A DNA stretch of 64,000 bases, from positions 47,155 to 111,154 of the forward strand of contig NZ_JASJOO010000003.1 of the NCBI RefSeq assembly GCF_030070105.1, read 5' to 3'. Positions 46,288-54,121 of this stretch are shown one piece after another. The translations under genes and the position numbers were made by a program. Every line of letters starts with the position of its first letter. Positions within the stretch are counted from its first letter, which is position 1. The DNA comes from Bermanella sp. WJH001 (lineage in GTDB: Bacteria > Pseudomonadota > Gammaproteobacteria > Pseudomonadales > Oceanobacteraceae). The notes under the pieces were generated by a model, which made no database searches, was not told the DNA's origin, and was given only the letters and a program-made list of their open reading frames with translations.

Positions 46288-47616
46288 TTAAGCCGCATCA
46301 CCTACGATAACAACCAATCGATCGACCAGAGTCTCAACTAAAGACAGGTCTTCACCTTCAATCATAACTCGTACCACAGGTTCGGTCCCAGATGGGCGTA
46401 ACAACACCCTTCCACGACCAGCAAGTTCAACCTCCGCCTGAGCGACCGCTTGCTTCACGCTGTCATGCTCAACAACTGATTTATCCGATACGCGCACGTT
46501 CTTCATGATCTGCGGAAACTTACTCATACCCTGCTTGTATTCGTGTAATTTTTTGCCACTGCCTGCAAGAGCTTTTAGCACTTGTAGCGCAGCCACAATA
46601 CCATCACCGGTAGTGGTCGCATTTAAACATAAGATATGACCTGAGTTCTCACCACCTAAGGCCCAGTTATGCTCTTGTAATAACTGCATAACATAGCGAT
46701 CCCCAACATTGGCGCGCACAAATGGAATCCCCATGTCTTTGAGCGCTATCTCCATACCCATGTTGCTCATTAAGGTACCAACAACACCGCCTTGTAGCTG
46801 ATCGGTATCTTGTTGATGACGAGCAATCATATAAATCAGCTCATCGCCATCAACCAGCTCACCCTTGTGATCAACCATGACGACACGATCACCGTCGCCA
46901 TCAAACGCAACGCCAAAGTCTGCCTCTAACTCAACGACTTTTTGCTGCAGTGCTTTAGGCGAAGTTGAACCAACTTGTTCATTGATATTCAAGCCATCTG
47001 GTTTATTACCAATGGTGAACACCTCTGCACCCAGCTCAGAAAAGACTGCAGGTGCAATTTGATAGGTGGCACCGTGAGCGCAATCTAGCACAATGCGCAT
47101 GCCTTTTAGGCTCAAACCAAATACAGTACTTTTACAGAATTCAATATAGCGACCCGCTGCGTCTTCGATGCGCTTCGCTTTACCCAGTCGATCTGACGCT
47201 ACAATCTCCATTGGCTGATCCAACAAATCTTCGATGGCGTGCTCAGTCTCATCGTCTAACTTACTGCCATTCACTGAGAAGAATTTGATCCCGTTATCAT
47301 AATAGGGGTTATGCGACGCACTGATCACAATGCCCGCATCAGCATGAAACGTGCGCGTTAGGTAGGCAATACCAGGGGTCGGCATCGGCCCTAACAAGCC
47401 AATATCAACACCCGCCGCAGACAAACCCGCTTCTAATGCTGATTCAAACATATAACCAGAAATACGCGTGTCTTTACCAATTAGGATTTTACGTTTACCT
47501 TGACTGGCAAATACCTTACCCGCTGCAAAACCCAGCTTCATGACGAAATCTGGGGTAATTGGTGCGTCACCCACTCGACCACGAATACCGTCTGTTCCAA
47601 AATACCTACGAGACAT
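46288..47616 (-). CDS. glmM: Phosphoglucosamine mutase
   Basis: Converts glucosamine-6-phosphate to glucosamine-1-phosphate for peptidoglycan and LPS. The active-site serine is S101 in SASHNP, the metal loop is DGDGDRV, and GGENSGHIL and [15 protein letters not shown] bind the sugar phosphate. At 442 aa it is normal. It follows folP by 56 nt in the ftsH-folP-glmM order. Confidence 0.97.
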   Translation of the reverse strand: MSRRYFGTDGIRGRVGDAPITPDFVMKLGFAAGKVFASQGKRKILIGKDTRISGYMFESALEAGLSAAGVDIGLLGPMPTPGIAYLTRTFHADAGIVISASHNPYYDNGIKFFSVNGSKLDDETEHAIEDLLDQPMEIVASDRLGKAKRIEDAAGRYIEFCKSTVFGLSLKGMRIVLDCAHGATYQIAPAVFSELGAEVFTIGNKPDGLNINEQVGSTSPKALQQKVVELEADFGVAFDGDGDRVVMVDHKGELVDGDELIYMIARHQQDTDQLQGGVVGTLMSNMGMEIALKDMGIPFVRANVGDRYVMQLLQEHNWALGGENSGHILCLNATTTGDGIVAALQVLKALAGSGKKLHEYKQGMSKFPQIMKNVRVSDKSVVEHDSVKQAVAQAEVELAGRGRVLLRPSGTEPVVRVMIEGEDLSLVETLVDRLVVIVGDAA

Positions 47617-47672
47617 CTTATTATTCCTACCGCGTCTTATTTCTAAATTAAATCTTGAGTTAACATTCTATT

Positions 47673-48506
47673 TTACAACTGAGCCATTGTTGCTTGCACG
47701 ACTTTTAATGCGTCACAGGTCTCTTTCACATCATGAACCCGTAAGATTTTGGCACCTTTCATTGCTGCAATAACGGCACCAGCCACACTTCCATTCACCC
47801 TATCATCCACACAAGCGTTATTTAATACACCTGCAATCATGGATTTACGGGACAAACCAACAAGCATAGGGACTTGCAATGCCTCAAAGCGTTCTAACCT
47901 TGCAAGCAAGGCATAATTATTTTCAAGGGTTTTGCCGAAGCCAAACCCTGGGTCAATCAGTATTTGATGATTCCCAATCCCCGCCTCTCGACACGCAGCT
48001 ATACGCTCCTGTAAGAACCCCATCACATCATCAACCACTTGTTGATAACTCGGCTTGTGTTGCATGGTTTTAGGCTCACCTTGCATGTGCATCAAACAAA
48101 CCGGCAAACCTGTTTGTTGCGCCGCCTGCAAAGCACCTTTACGGGTCAAGGCTCTTACATCATTAAGTAAATGAGCCCCTGCTTTTTTTGCAGCCAAAAA
48201 AACCTCAGGACTACTGGAATCAACACTGATACAAACATCCAATTGGGATCGTATTTTTTCGATAACAGGAATAACCCGATCCAACTCCTCTTGCAAGGAC
48301 ACTGGCGTTGCACCAGGGCGAGTGGATTCACCACCCACATCTATAATTGATGCACCTTGTGCAATCATGTTGCTAGCATGATTTAAGGCACGATCTAATG
48401 AATTAAACTTACCACCGTCACTAAAAGAATCCGGTGTCGCATTCAAAATACCCATCACCTGAGGCACAGATAAATCCAGTGATCGATCGCCACAAATAAA
48501 CGTCAT
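47673..48506 (-). CDS. folP: Dihydropteroate synthase
   Basis: Joins p-aminobenzoate to dihydropterin pyrophosphate in folate synthesis, the target of sulfonamides. Conserved motifs are MGILNATPDSFSDGGKF (about residues 18-34), IDVGGESTRPGA, DPGFGFGKTLENNY and GLSRKSMI. The length is 277 aa. Clustered with ftsH and glmM as in E. coli. Confidence 0.96.
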   Translation of the reverse strand: MTFICGDRSLDLSVPQVMGILNATPDSFSDGGKFNSLDRALNHASNMIAQGASIIDVGGESTRPGATPVSLQEELDRVIPVIEKIRSQLDVCISVDSSSPEVFLAAKKAGAHLLNDVRALTRKGALQAAQQTGLPVCLMHMQGEPKTMQHKPSYQQVVDDVMGFLQERIAACREAGIGNHQILIDPGFGFGKTLENNYALLARLERFEALQVPMLVGLSRKSMIAGVLNNACVDDRVNGSVAGAVIAAMKGAKILRVHDVKETCDALKVVQATMAQL

Positions 48507-48524
48507 TACAGGGTCCTAAAATGG

Positions 48525-48559
48525 AAAAAGGCAACACAACAGAATTGTGTCGCCTTTAA
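48525..48559 (-). terminator. Hairpin terminator between ftsH and folP
   Basis: AAAGGC-ACACAA / TTGTGT-GCCTTT (minus strand, one internal mismatch) with CAGAA loop, followed by a T-run. It lies 19 bp beyond the ftsH stop. Confidence 0.78.
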
Positions 48560-48577
48560 AGGATTTAACACTATGAT

Positions 48578-50512
48578 TTAGTTGCCGCTAGCGGGGTCCG
48601 CAGATGGCTTGATATCAGATTCATCATCTGTCACATCAATATCCACATCCACATTTTCAGCCGCTGGCGCCGCACCACCTTGATCATCATCAGACCAAGA
48701 TTGAGGAGGGCGTGGCTTTTGGCCATTCATGATGTCATCTATTTGTTTGCTATCAATGGTCTCATATTCCATCAATGCATCTTTCATCATTTCAAGCTTA
48801 TCGCGGTTATCTTGCAATATTTTCTCGGCACGCTCATAACAGTCTTTAAGTAGACCTGTTACCTCTGCATCTATGGTGCGAGCCGTTTCATCAGAAAGAT
48901 GTGACATTTGACCGCCACCACCGCTGCCCAAATAACTACCCTGCTCTTCTTCAGTATAAAGCTGGGCGCCTAATTTATCTGACAAGCCCCACTTGGTTAC
49001 ATAGTTTCGAGCATACTGGGTAGCGCGCTCTATATCGTTAGAAGCACCTGTGGTTACCCCGTCTTTACCTAAGGTCATTTCTTCTGCAATACGACCACCA
49101 TAAAGTGAACAAATATTGCTTTCTATGCCACGCTTGCTAATTGAATGACGGTCTTCTTCTGGTAAAAACATGGTCACACCCAGCGCACGACCGCGAGGAA
49201 TGATCGAGACTTTATACACAGGGTCATGCTCAGGCACCAAGCGACCAACAATTGCATGGCCTGCTTCATGGTAAGCCGTATTTTCTTTTTCTTTGTCACT
49301 CATGACCATGGACTTACGCTCAGCCCCCATCATGATTTTATCTTTTGCTTTTTCAAACTCTTCCATTGAAACAGTGGTGCGACCACCACGAGCAGCAAAC
49401 AATGCAGCTTCGTTCACCAAGTTCGCCAAGTCAGCACCTGAGAAGCCTGGGGTACCACGCGCTATAACACGTGCATCAATGTTTTCAGCTACCGGTACTT
49501 TGCGCATGTGAACTTTCAAAATCTGCTCACGACCACGGATATCCGGCAAACCAACCACCACTTGACGGTCAAAACGACCTGGACGAAGTAATGCTGGGTC
49601 CAATACATCAGGGCGGTTAGTTGCAGCAATTACGATAATGCCGTCATTGCCTTCAAAGCCGTCCATTTCCACTAATAACTGGTTAAGGGTTTGCTCACGC
49701 TCATCATTACCGCCGCCAATTCCCACACCACGGCTACGACCTACCGCATCGATTTCGTCGATAAAGATAATACAAGGCGCTTGTTTCTTGGCTTGATCAA
49801 ACATGTCACGCACACGTGACGCACCAACACCCACAAACATTTCTACAAAGTCAGAGCCTGAGATTGAGAAGAAAGGTACTTTTGCTTCACCTGCAATGGC
49901 TTTAGCTAATAGCGTTTTACCGGTACCAGGCTGACCCACCATCAAAACACCACGAGGAATCATACCGCCTAAGCGTTGGTACTTGGCAGGGTCACGCAGG
50001 AATTCAACCAATTCTTGCACGTCTTCTTTTGCTTCATCACAGCCTGCTACATCTGCAAACGTAGTTTTAATTTGGTCTTCGCCAAGTAATTTCGCTTTTG
50101 ATTTACCAAATGCCATTGGGCCACGACCACCGCCACCGCCACCTTGCATTTGACGCATGAAAAACATGAATACAGCGATAATGACTAGAATAGGGAAAGA
50201 GGCGACTAAAAGCTGAGTCCAGATACTTTGTTGCTCTGGCTTTTTTCCTTGCACTTCTACTTTGTGCTCTAGAAGGTCGTCCATCATTTTAGGATCATGA
50301 CCTGGGCGAACCGTTTCAAAGCGCTGGCCGTTACTAAACTCACCATCTATGGCTGCACCGGCTATAGTGACTTTTTTAACCTGCCCGTTTTGAACAAGTT
50401 CAATAAATTGAGAGTATGCGATTTCTTGATTTGAAACCGGAGAATCAAGCTTTTGAAAGACTGTCAGTAAGACAGCGGCAATAATGAGCCATAAAATTAA
50501 ATTCTTTGCCAT
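48578..50512 (-). CDS. ftsH: ATP-dependent zinc metalloprotease FtsH
   Basis: A membrane-anchored AAA+ protease that degrades LpxC, SecY and the heat-shock sigma factor. Two N-terminal membrane segments (residues 4-20 and about 96-116) flank a periplasmic domain. The AAA domain has GQPGTGKT and IDEIDAVGR. The zinc motif HEAGH is near residue 418. A glycine/acidic C-terminal tail follows. At 644 aa it is typical. Its usual upstream neighbour rlmE is absent here. Confidence 0.97.
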   Translation of the reverse strand: MAKNLILWLIIAAVLLTVFQKLDSPVSNQEIAYSQFIELVQNGQVKKVTIAGAAIDGEFSNGQRFETVRPGHDPKMMDDLLEHKVEVQGKKPEQQSIWTQLLVASFPILVIIAVFMFFMRQMQGGGGGGRGPMAFGKSKAKLLGEDQIKTTFADVAGCDEAKEDVQELVEFLRDPAKYQRLGGMIPRGVLMVGQPGTGKTLLAKAIAGEAKVPFFSISGSDFVEMFVGVGASRVRDMFDQAKKQAPCIIFIDEIDAVGRSRGVGIGGGNDEREQTLNQLLVEMDGFEGNDGIIVIAATNRPDVLDPALLRPGRFDRQVVVGLPDIRGREQILKVHMRKVPVAENIDARVIARGTPGFSGADLANLVNEAALFAARGGRTTVSMEEFEKAKDKIMMGAERKSMVMSDKEKENTAYHEAGHAIVGRLVPEHDPVYKVSIIPRGRALGVTMFLPEEDRHSISKRGIESNICSLYGGRIAEEMTLGKDGVTTGASNDIERATQYARNYVTKWGLSDKLGAQLYTEEEQGSYLGSGGGGQMSHLSDETARTIDAEVTGLLKDCYERAEKILQDNRDKLEMMKDALMEYETIDSKQIDDIMNGQKPRPPQSWSDDDQGGAAPAAENVDVDIDVTDDESDIKPSADPASGN

Positions 50513-50976
50513 TTTAGAAAAGGTCCAACCCCTAATTTATTGATTCTCAGTACCCTTAACAGTACTACATATTCACACTAATAGTCACTTTCAGTTACTA
50601 AGTTTGGCAAGCAATTGCCCATGACTCCAGTAAAAGTGCTTTATTTTTTACGAGGCAAACCCATTTTTGGTTTGCCCATTGCTATGCTTTTGCTGATACA
50701 GCCAGAGATCCTTTAAATCAAGTGGCGCAGACAAGCCTTCATATTGGGGGCCATATCTTTAAATACAAGCCCAAAACCTCCAATTAATCCCTCTTAAGAG
50801 GTAAATACACCCGACTGGTTCCCTTGAGCAGGCAATCTTTGATTAAAAATCAGAGTTTTGATCATGAATAACCGTGTAAATACGATTTGCCATTACGATG
50901 CACCATTTGAGCTGTTATAATGAACAAATTACACGACATTGTCGTATTGCACTCAAATTTAGAGATTTATACATTA
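50513..50976. other. Gene-free interval between ftsH and yhbY
   Basis: 464 bp with no intact gene, where rlmE is normally found. It holds a GGCAAACC / GGTTTGCC hairpin near 50655-50676 and the ftsH promoter region. A short minus-strand frame (50740-50787, peptide including LVFKDMAPNM) resembles an RlmE motif. A second frame from an ATG near 50892 stops after 16 codons. No gene is called. Confidence 0.55.
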
Positions 50977-51285
50977 ATGGCCCTTTCTCAAGACCGCAAA
51001 AAAGCCCTACGCACCATTGGGCACAAGCTTAACCCCATCGTTATTGTTGCTGGTAACGGCTTAAGTGAGAACGTTCTAATCGAGATCGACCGTGCACTAG
51101 AAGACCACGAGCTAATCAAAATTAAGTATTCCGTTGGTGATCGCGACCTGAAAAACGAGCTGATCAAACAAACCGAAAAAAGCACACGCTCTACGCTTAT
51201 TCAAAGTATCGGCAATGTAGGCTTGTTCTATCGCGCTGCAAAAGAGCCTGACCCTAAAAAATCGAACCTAGCTCAGCGCTATTAA
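50977..51285 (+). CDS. yhbY: CRM-domain RNA-binding protein YhbY, complete copy
   Basis: A small CRM-domain protein associated with pre-50S ribosomes. The fold is marked by RTIGHKLNPIVIVAGNGLSENVLIEIDRALEDHELIKIKYS, including the conserved GxxG-like NGLSEN loop, and the C-terminal LIQSIGNVGLFYRAAKEPDPK. ATG at 50977 gives MALSQDRKKALR, 102 aa. It is divergent from ftsH, as in E. coli, but rlmE is missing between. A second start-less copy lies at 52791-53079. Confidence 0.93.
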   Translation: MALSQDRKKALRTIGHKLNPIVIVAGNGLSENVLIEIDRALEDHELIKIKYSVGDRDLKNELIKQTEKSTRSTLIQSIGNVGLFYRAAKEPDPKKSNLAQRY

Positions 51286-51339
51286 TATCAAGCTATTAGT
51301 TAGCACAATCAAAAAGGCCGCTAATAAGCGGCCTTTTTA
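50997..51339 (+). repeat. Left 343-bp direct repeat (yhbY body plus terminator)
   Basis: This segment and 52791-53133 align without indels (offset 1794). Six differences fall within the coding part, all at third positions and all synonymous. A few differ after the stop codon. The hairpin loop of the terminator is inverted between the copies. Confidence 0.95.
51311..51338 (+). terminator. Terminator of yhbY
   Basis: AAAAAGGCCGCT-AATA-AGCGGCCTTTTT, a strong 12-bp stem, 25 bp after the yhbY stop. The same hairpin occurs with loop TATT at 53105-53133, and a close relative at 54061-54088. Confidence 0.93.
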
Positions 51340-51423
51340 TATATCTTACTTCGACAATTCAGTAATTTAGCTGGAGATAGCTCACATCGATAATCTAAGC
51401 GCTTACACCGCATCCAAATAGAA

Positions 51424-51990
51424 TTAAATAGTTAATGCAAATTCAATCTCTCGCCCAATCAAACGAGCCTCCACTTCTTGTGTTAGCACGTCTTCCAAGC
51501 CGTCATCTGTCAGCTTAATAAGACCAAAATACCCACAATAAGTCATCAGCGCTTTTTCCTTTGCCTGCATCTTTTCCATACCCATTTTCACATAAGCCTC
51601 CGAAAACAAGTTCAATCGCCTTTTCACTGCTCGGTCATATGCAGATTTAATCGCCTCGTCCGATAAGTGATGGGATAGCTGCAAAAAAACACGCTTATTA
51701 GTTTGATCTGATATCAATACCTTTAAAATTTCTTTTAAAAAGACCCGAGCCCCTCCATAAGACTGCTTATATTCATCTATATATTGCTCTTCAATTCCCT
51801 CCCAGAACGCCAGTAATAACTTTATTAGTTCACTCCTACTTTTAAAGTGCCAATAAAAGCTACCTTTTGTCACCTCTAATCTCCTAGCCAACGATTCCAC
51901 AGCAACCGCCTCAAAACCGCTTTTAGCTAATACCTGCAACGCTTCATCCAGCCAATCGCTCTTGGATAATTTTGATGTACTTTTTCTCAT
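51424..51990 (-). CDS. TetR-family transcriptional regulator
   Basis: A 188-aa TetR repressor. The helix-turn-helix is at about residues 8-56 (LDEALQVLAKSGFEAVAVESLARRLEVTKGSFYWHFKSRSELI as split motifs, with the diagnostic GSFYWHF). The C-terminal ligand domain is unassigned. It is divergently placed 97 bp from an MBL-like gene. Two tandem palindromes in the gap suggest autoregulation and control of that gene. The pair lies between two yhbY copies, so it was probably acquired. The ligand is unknown. Confidence 0.88.
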   Translation of the reverse strand: MRKSTSKLSKSDWLDEALQVLAKSGFEAVAVESLARRLEVTKGSFYWHFKSRSELIKLLLAFWEGIEEQYIDEYKQSYGGARVFLKEILKVLISDQTNKRVFLQLSHHLSDEAIKSAYDRAVKRRLNLFSEAYVKMGMEKMQAKEKALMTYCGYFGLIKLTDDGLEDVLTQEVEARLIGREIEFALTI

Positions 51991-52002
51991 ATATTGATCC
52001 TA

Positions 52003-52022
52003 ACCATACGCAATCGTATTGA
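52003..52022. promoter_or_regulatory. Operator 1 of the TetR module
   Basis: ACCATACG-CAAT-CGTATTGA is an imperfect palindrome (6 of 8 arm positions) starting exactly 22 bp before operator 2. It is the weaker of the two. Confidence 0.65.
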
Positions 52023-52024
52023 CA

Positions 52025-52044
52025 ACCATACGGATACGTATGGT
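52025..52044. promoter_or_regulatory. Operator 2 of the TetR module
   Basis: ACCATACG-GATA-CGTATGGT is a perfect 8+8 inverted repeat with a 4-nt centre. It lies between the divergent starts of the TetR gene (51990) and the MBL-like gene (52088). Size and position are typical of TetR operators. Confidence 0.85.
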
Positions 52045-52087
52045 AAATTAAACCCGACTGATTTAACTGCATTCAAGGATAGAGAGC

Positions 52088-52789
52088 ATGCCAGCACCAG
52101 CGTTTCCACACGACCCAATCAAGAAGCTTTATCCTAATATTTATTTGCTGCACGGAAGCATAAAAATGGGACCCGGCATGCGCATGAGCCGCAACATGCT
52201 CATAATCAAGGATGGAAATGACCTTACTTTGATAAATCCAGTACGCATGAAAGAACAAGGCCTAAAGGAATTAGAGTCTCTGGGCAATATTTTACGTATC
52301 ATGCGCCTTGGTGACTTCCATGGTCTAGATGACCAGTTTTATTTAGATCGATATCAATGTGAGTTTTGGGCGCAAGCCGGACAAGAAACCTACAAACACC
52401 CCAAACCTACTCATACAATAAGCTATCAAACCAATAGTCCAATTAGTAACTCTGAATTTTTTATATTTAAAACAGCTTTATACCCTGAAGCCGCATTACT
52501 CATTAAAAATCATAAGCTACTCATCACAACAGATAGCATTCAATATTACGATGACTGGAGCTATTTTTCGCCGCTGACTAAATTCGCTTTTAAACTTTTA
52601 AGCTTCAAAAAAGGGCTCAATATTGGCCCACCTTGGGCTAAGCGAGTTACACCAAAAGGGCAGTGCTTGAAAGAAGATTTTGAGGAGCTATTAAAGCTAG
52701 ATTTTGAATCTCTGATAGCAGCCCACGGATCACTTTTAACAAGCAATGTGAAAGACTTATTAAAAGAGGAAATCAATAGAAGTCTATAA
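52088..52789 (+). CDS. MBL-fold-like protein of unknown function
   Basis: A 233-aa cytosolic protein, no signal peptide. The order of elements resembles metallo-beta-lactamase-fold proteins of the DUF4336 kind: NIYLLHGSIKMGPGMRMSRNMLIIKDGNDLTLINPVR, RIMRLGDFHGLDDQF, LLIKNHKLLITTDSIQYY and the C-terminal LIAAHGSLL. The canonical HxHxDH zinc motif is missing; only single histidines remain (GDFHGLDD, AAHG), so zinc chemistry is doubtful. It follows two TetR operators and a divergent TetR gene. The gene is tightly bracketed by yhbY copies; its stop (52787-52789) lies 1 bp before the second copy begins. Confidence 0.6.
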   Translation: MPAPAFPHDPIKKLYPNIYLLHGSIKMGPGMRMSRNMLIIKDGNDLTLINPVRMKEQGLKELESLGNILRIMRLGDFHGLDDQFYLDRYQCEFWAQAGQETYKHPKPTHTISYQTNSPISNSEFFIFKTALYPEAALLIKNHKLLITTDSIQYYDDWSYFSPLTKFAFKLLSFKKGLNIGPPWAKRVTPKGQCLKEDFEELLKLDFESLIAAHGSLLTSNVKDLLKEEINRSL

Positions 52790-52790
52790 A

Positions 52791-53079
52791 CAAAAAAGCC
52801 CTACGCACCATTGGGCACAAGCTTAATCCCATCGTTATTGTTGCTGGTAACGGCTTAAGTGAAAACGTTCTAATCGAGATCGACCGTGCACTAGAAGACC
52901 ACGAGCTAATCAAAATTAAGTATTCCGTTGGTGATCGCGACCTGAAAAACGAGCTGATCAAACAAACCGAAAAAAGCACACGCTCTACGCTCATTCAAAG
53001 TATCGGCAATGTGGGTTTGTTCTATCGCGCTGCAAAAGAGCCTGATCCTAAAAAATCGAACCTAGCTCAGCGCTATTAA
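52791..53079 (+). pseudogene. yhbY copy lacking its start
   Basis: The open frame runs in the yhbY frame from 52780 to the stop at 53077-53079, but has no ATG or GTG start in or before the homologous part. The first seven residues of YhbY are replaced. The remaining protein sequence is identical to the complete copy. Without a start codon it is most likely untranslated. Its perfect protein conservation despite six silent changes argues that it was under selection elsewhere before it arrived. Confidence 0.85.
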
Positions 53080-53104
53080 TATCAAACGATTAGTTAGCAC
53101 AATC

Positions 53105-53133
53105 AAAAAGGCCGCTTATTAGCGGCCTTTTTT
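53105..53133 (+). terminator. Terminator of the right repeat
   Basis: AAAAAGGCCGCT-TATT-AGCGGCCTTTTTT. Same stem as at 51311-51338 with the loop in reverse-complement orientation. It can act for either strand, ending the MBL-like transcript and the minus-strand lipoprotein gene. Confidence 0.9.
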
Positions 53134-53140
53134 ATAAGCG

Positions 53141-53998
53141 TTAATTTTGCACTTGCTGACTTAACTTAGCCTGTTGTAGCTCATTTTCTTTATTGATCAG
53201 CGCAGCCATTTTAAGTCTTAAGTTATTGCGCTCAATACCCGTATCATGAATCTGCTGCTTCATACTTTTACGTTCAAGCCTAGAGCGAAGAAACGCTTTT
53301 CGCTCTCCCTGCCACTGGCAATTTTCCCATCCCTCTAGCGGCATCTTAAATACCTGCTGAACACCCTCATTGTCATCAAAGACTCCGCCAATCGATGCCA
53401 TTAAAGGGGCCTGCTCTTGCGCCGACAGAACCAGCCAAAATTTACGTGTCATGCCTGGTGGCACCTCAATGTCCCGACCCACTAGGTAGTTTGCAAATAC
53501 AGGGACTGCGGTTTCTACTCGATTGATATCACTCGCAATATCACTGCCCAGCTCGCTCACCGCATTACCTGCATACAATGCCGCCCCTGCAACTTGTGCC
53601 GCTTCGTTATCCACCGCCATCAACCCAAGACCAACACCCGCTACCGCTAAGGATGTCACCCCGTCATTGTGACGCTGTAGTTTTTGCCTATGACCTTCCC
53701 CTTCTCGCCATAAAGCCAAACGCTCACCTGTAACCACATCAAATAAATCATTTGATTGATAAGGAAAACCAAGCTCTAGGTCAGATATTATTTGCCACTT
53801 CGAGGTGGGGTTTTCAATAGAGAAATCAAGGTATGCGAAGTAATCACTGCAATAATAAGGGCTAAATCGAGCACTGATTTTAAGCGCAGAGCTTGATCGA
53901 GTGTCATCAACCGAGGAGATGTGTGCAACATCGCCCAGTTGATTACTGGCACAGCCCGCTAAATAGGTGATGGCCAAGACTAAAAATACATTACGCAT
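53141..53998 (-). CDS. Lipoprotein of unknown function
   Basis: A likely outer- or inner-membrane lipoprotein: the signal sequence MRNVFLVLAITYLAGC ends in a lipobox (LAGC, about residue 16 from the start at 53998). I prefer this start over an ATG four codons earlier. The mature domain has strands around RFSPYYCSDYFAYLDFSIENPTSKWQIISDLELGFPY and a glycine/alanine-rich hydrophobic segment (SLAVAGVGLGLMAVDNEAAQVAGAALYAG). The C-terminal 50 residues form a charged probable coiled coil (RNNLRLKMAALINKENELQQ). No family recognised. Confidence 0.65.
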   Translation of the reverse strand: MRNVFLVLAITYLAGCASNQLGDVAHISSVDDTRSSSALKISARFSPYYCSDYFAYLDFSIENPTSKWQIISDLELGFPYQSNDLFDVVTGERLALWREGEGHRQKLQRHNDGVTSLAVAGVGLGLMAVDNEAAQVAGAALYAGNAVSELGSDIASDINRVETAVPVFANYLVGRDIEVPPGMTRKFWLVLSAQEQAPLMASIGGVFDDNEGVQQVFKMPLEGWENCQWQGERKAFLRSRLERKSMKQQIHDTGIERNNLRLKMAALINKENELQQAKLSQQVQN

Positions 53999-54060
53999 AT
54001 TGAATTCCATTTCAAACTTGAAGATCGACTATGATCGTAAAACTAAAATAAAGTTACATT

Positions 54061-54088
54061 AAAAAAGGCCGCTAAAGCGGCCTTTTTT
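54061..54088 (-). terminator. Terminator of purL
   Basis: AAAAAAGGCCGCT-AA-AGCGGCCTTTTTT, third member of the same GGCCGCT hairpin set in this segment. A further hairpin (GCGTTCTA / TAGAACGC) lies at 54098-54118, next to the purL stop. Confidence 0.9.
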
Positions 54089-54121
54089 AATTAACACTGC
54101 GTTCTATAAATAGAACCGCGT

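Larger units (their letters stand above)
52791..53133 (+). repeat. Right 343-bp direct repeat (truncated yhbY plus terminator)
   Basis: Partner of 50997-51339, same orientation. Its first bases replace the yhbY start region with the end of the MBL-like gene. The junction is at a CAAAAAAGCC sequence shared by both copies. Confidence 0.95.

Noticed and set aside
50997-53133. Insertion sequence or prophage at the yhbY duplication
   Set aside because: No transposase, integrase or terminal inverted repeats are present; the repeats are direct and 343 bp long.
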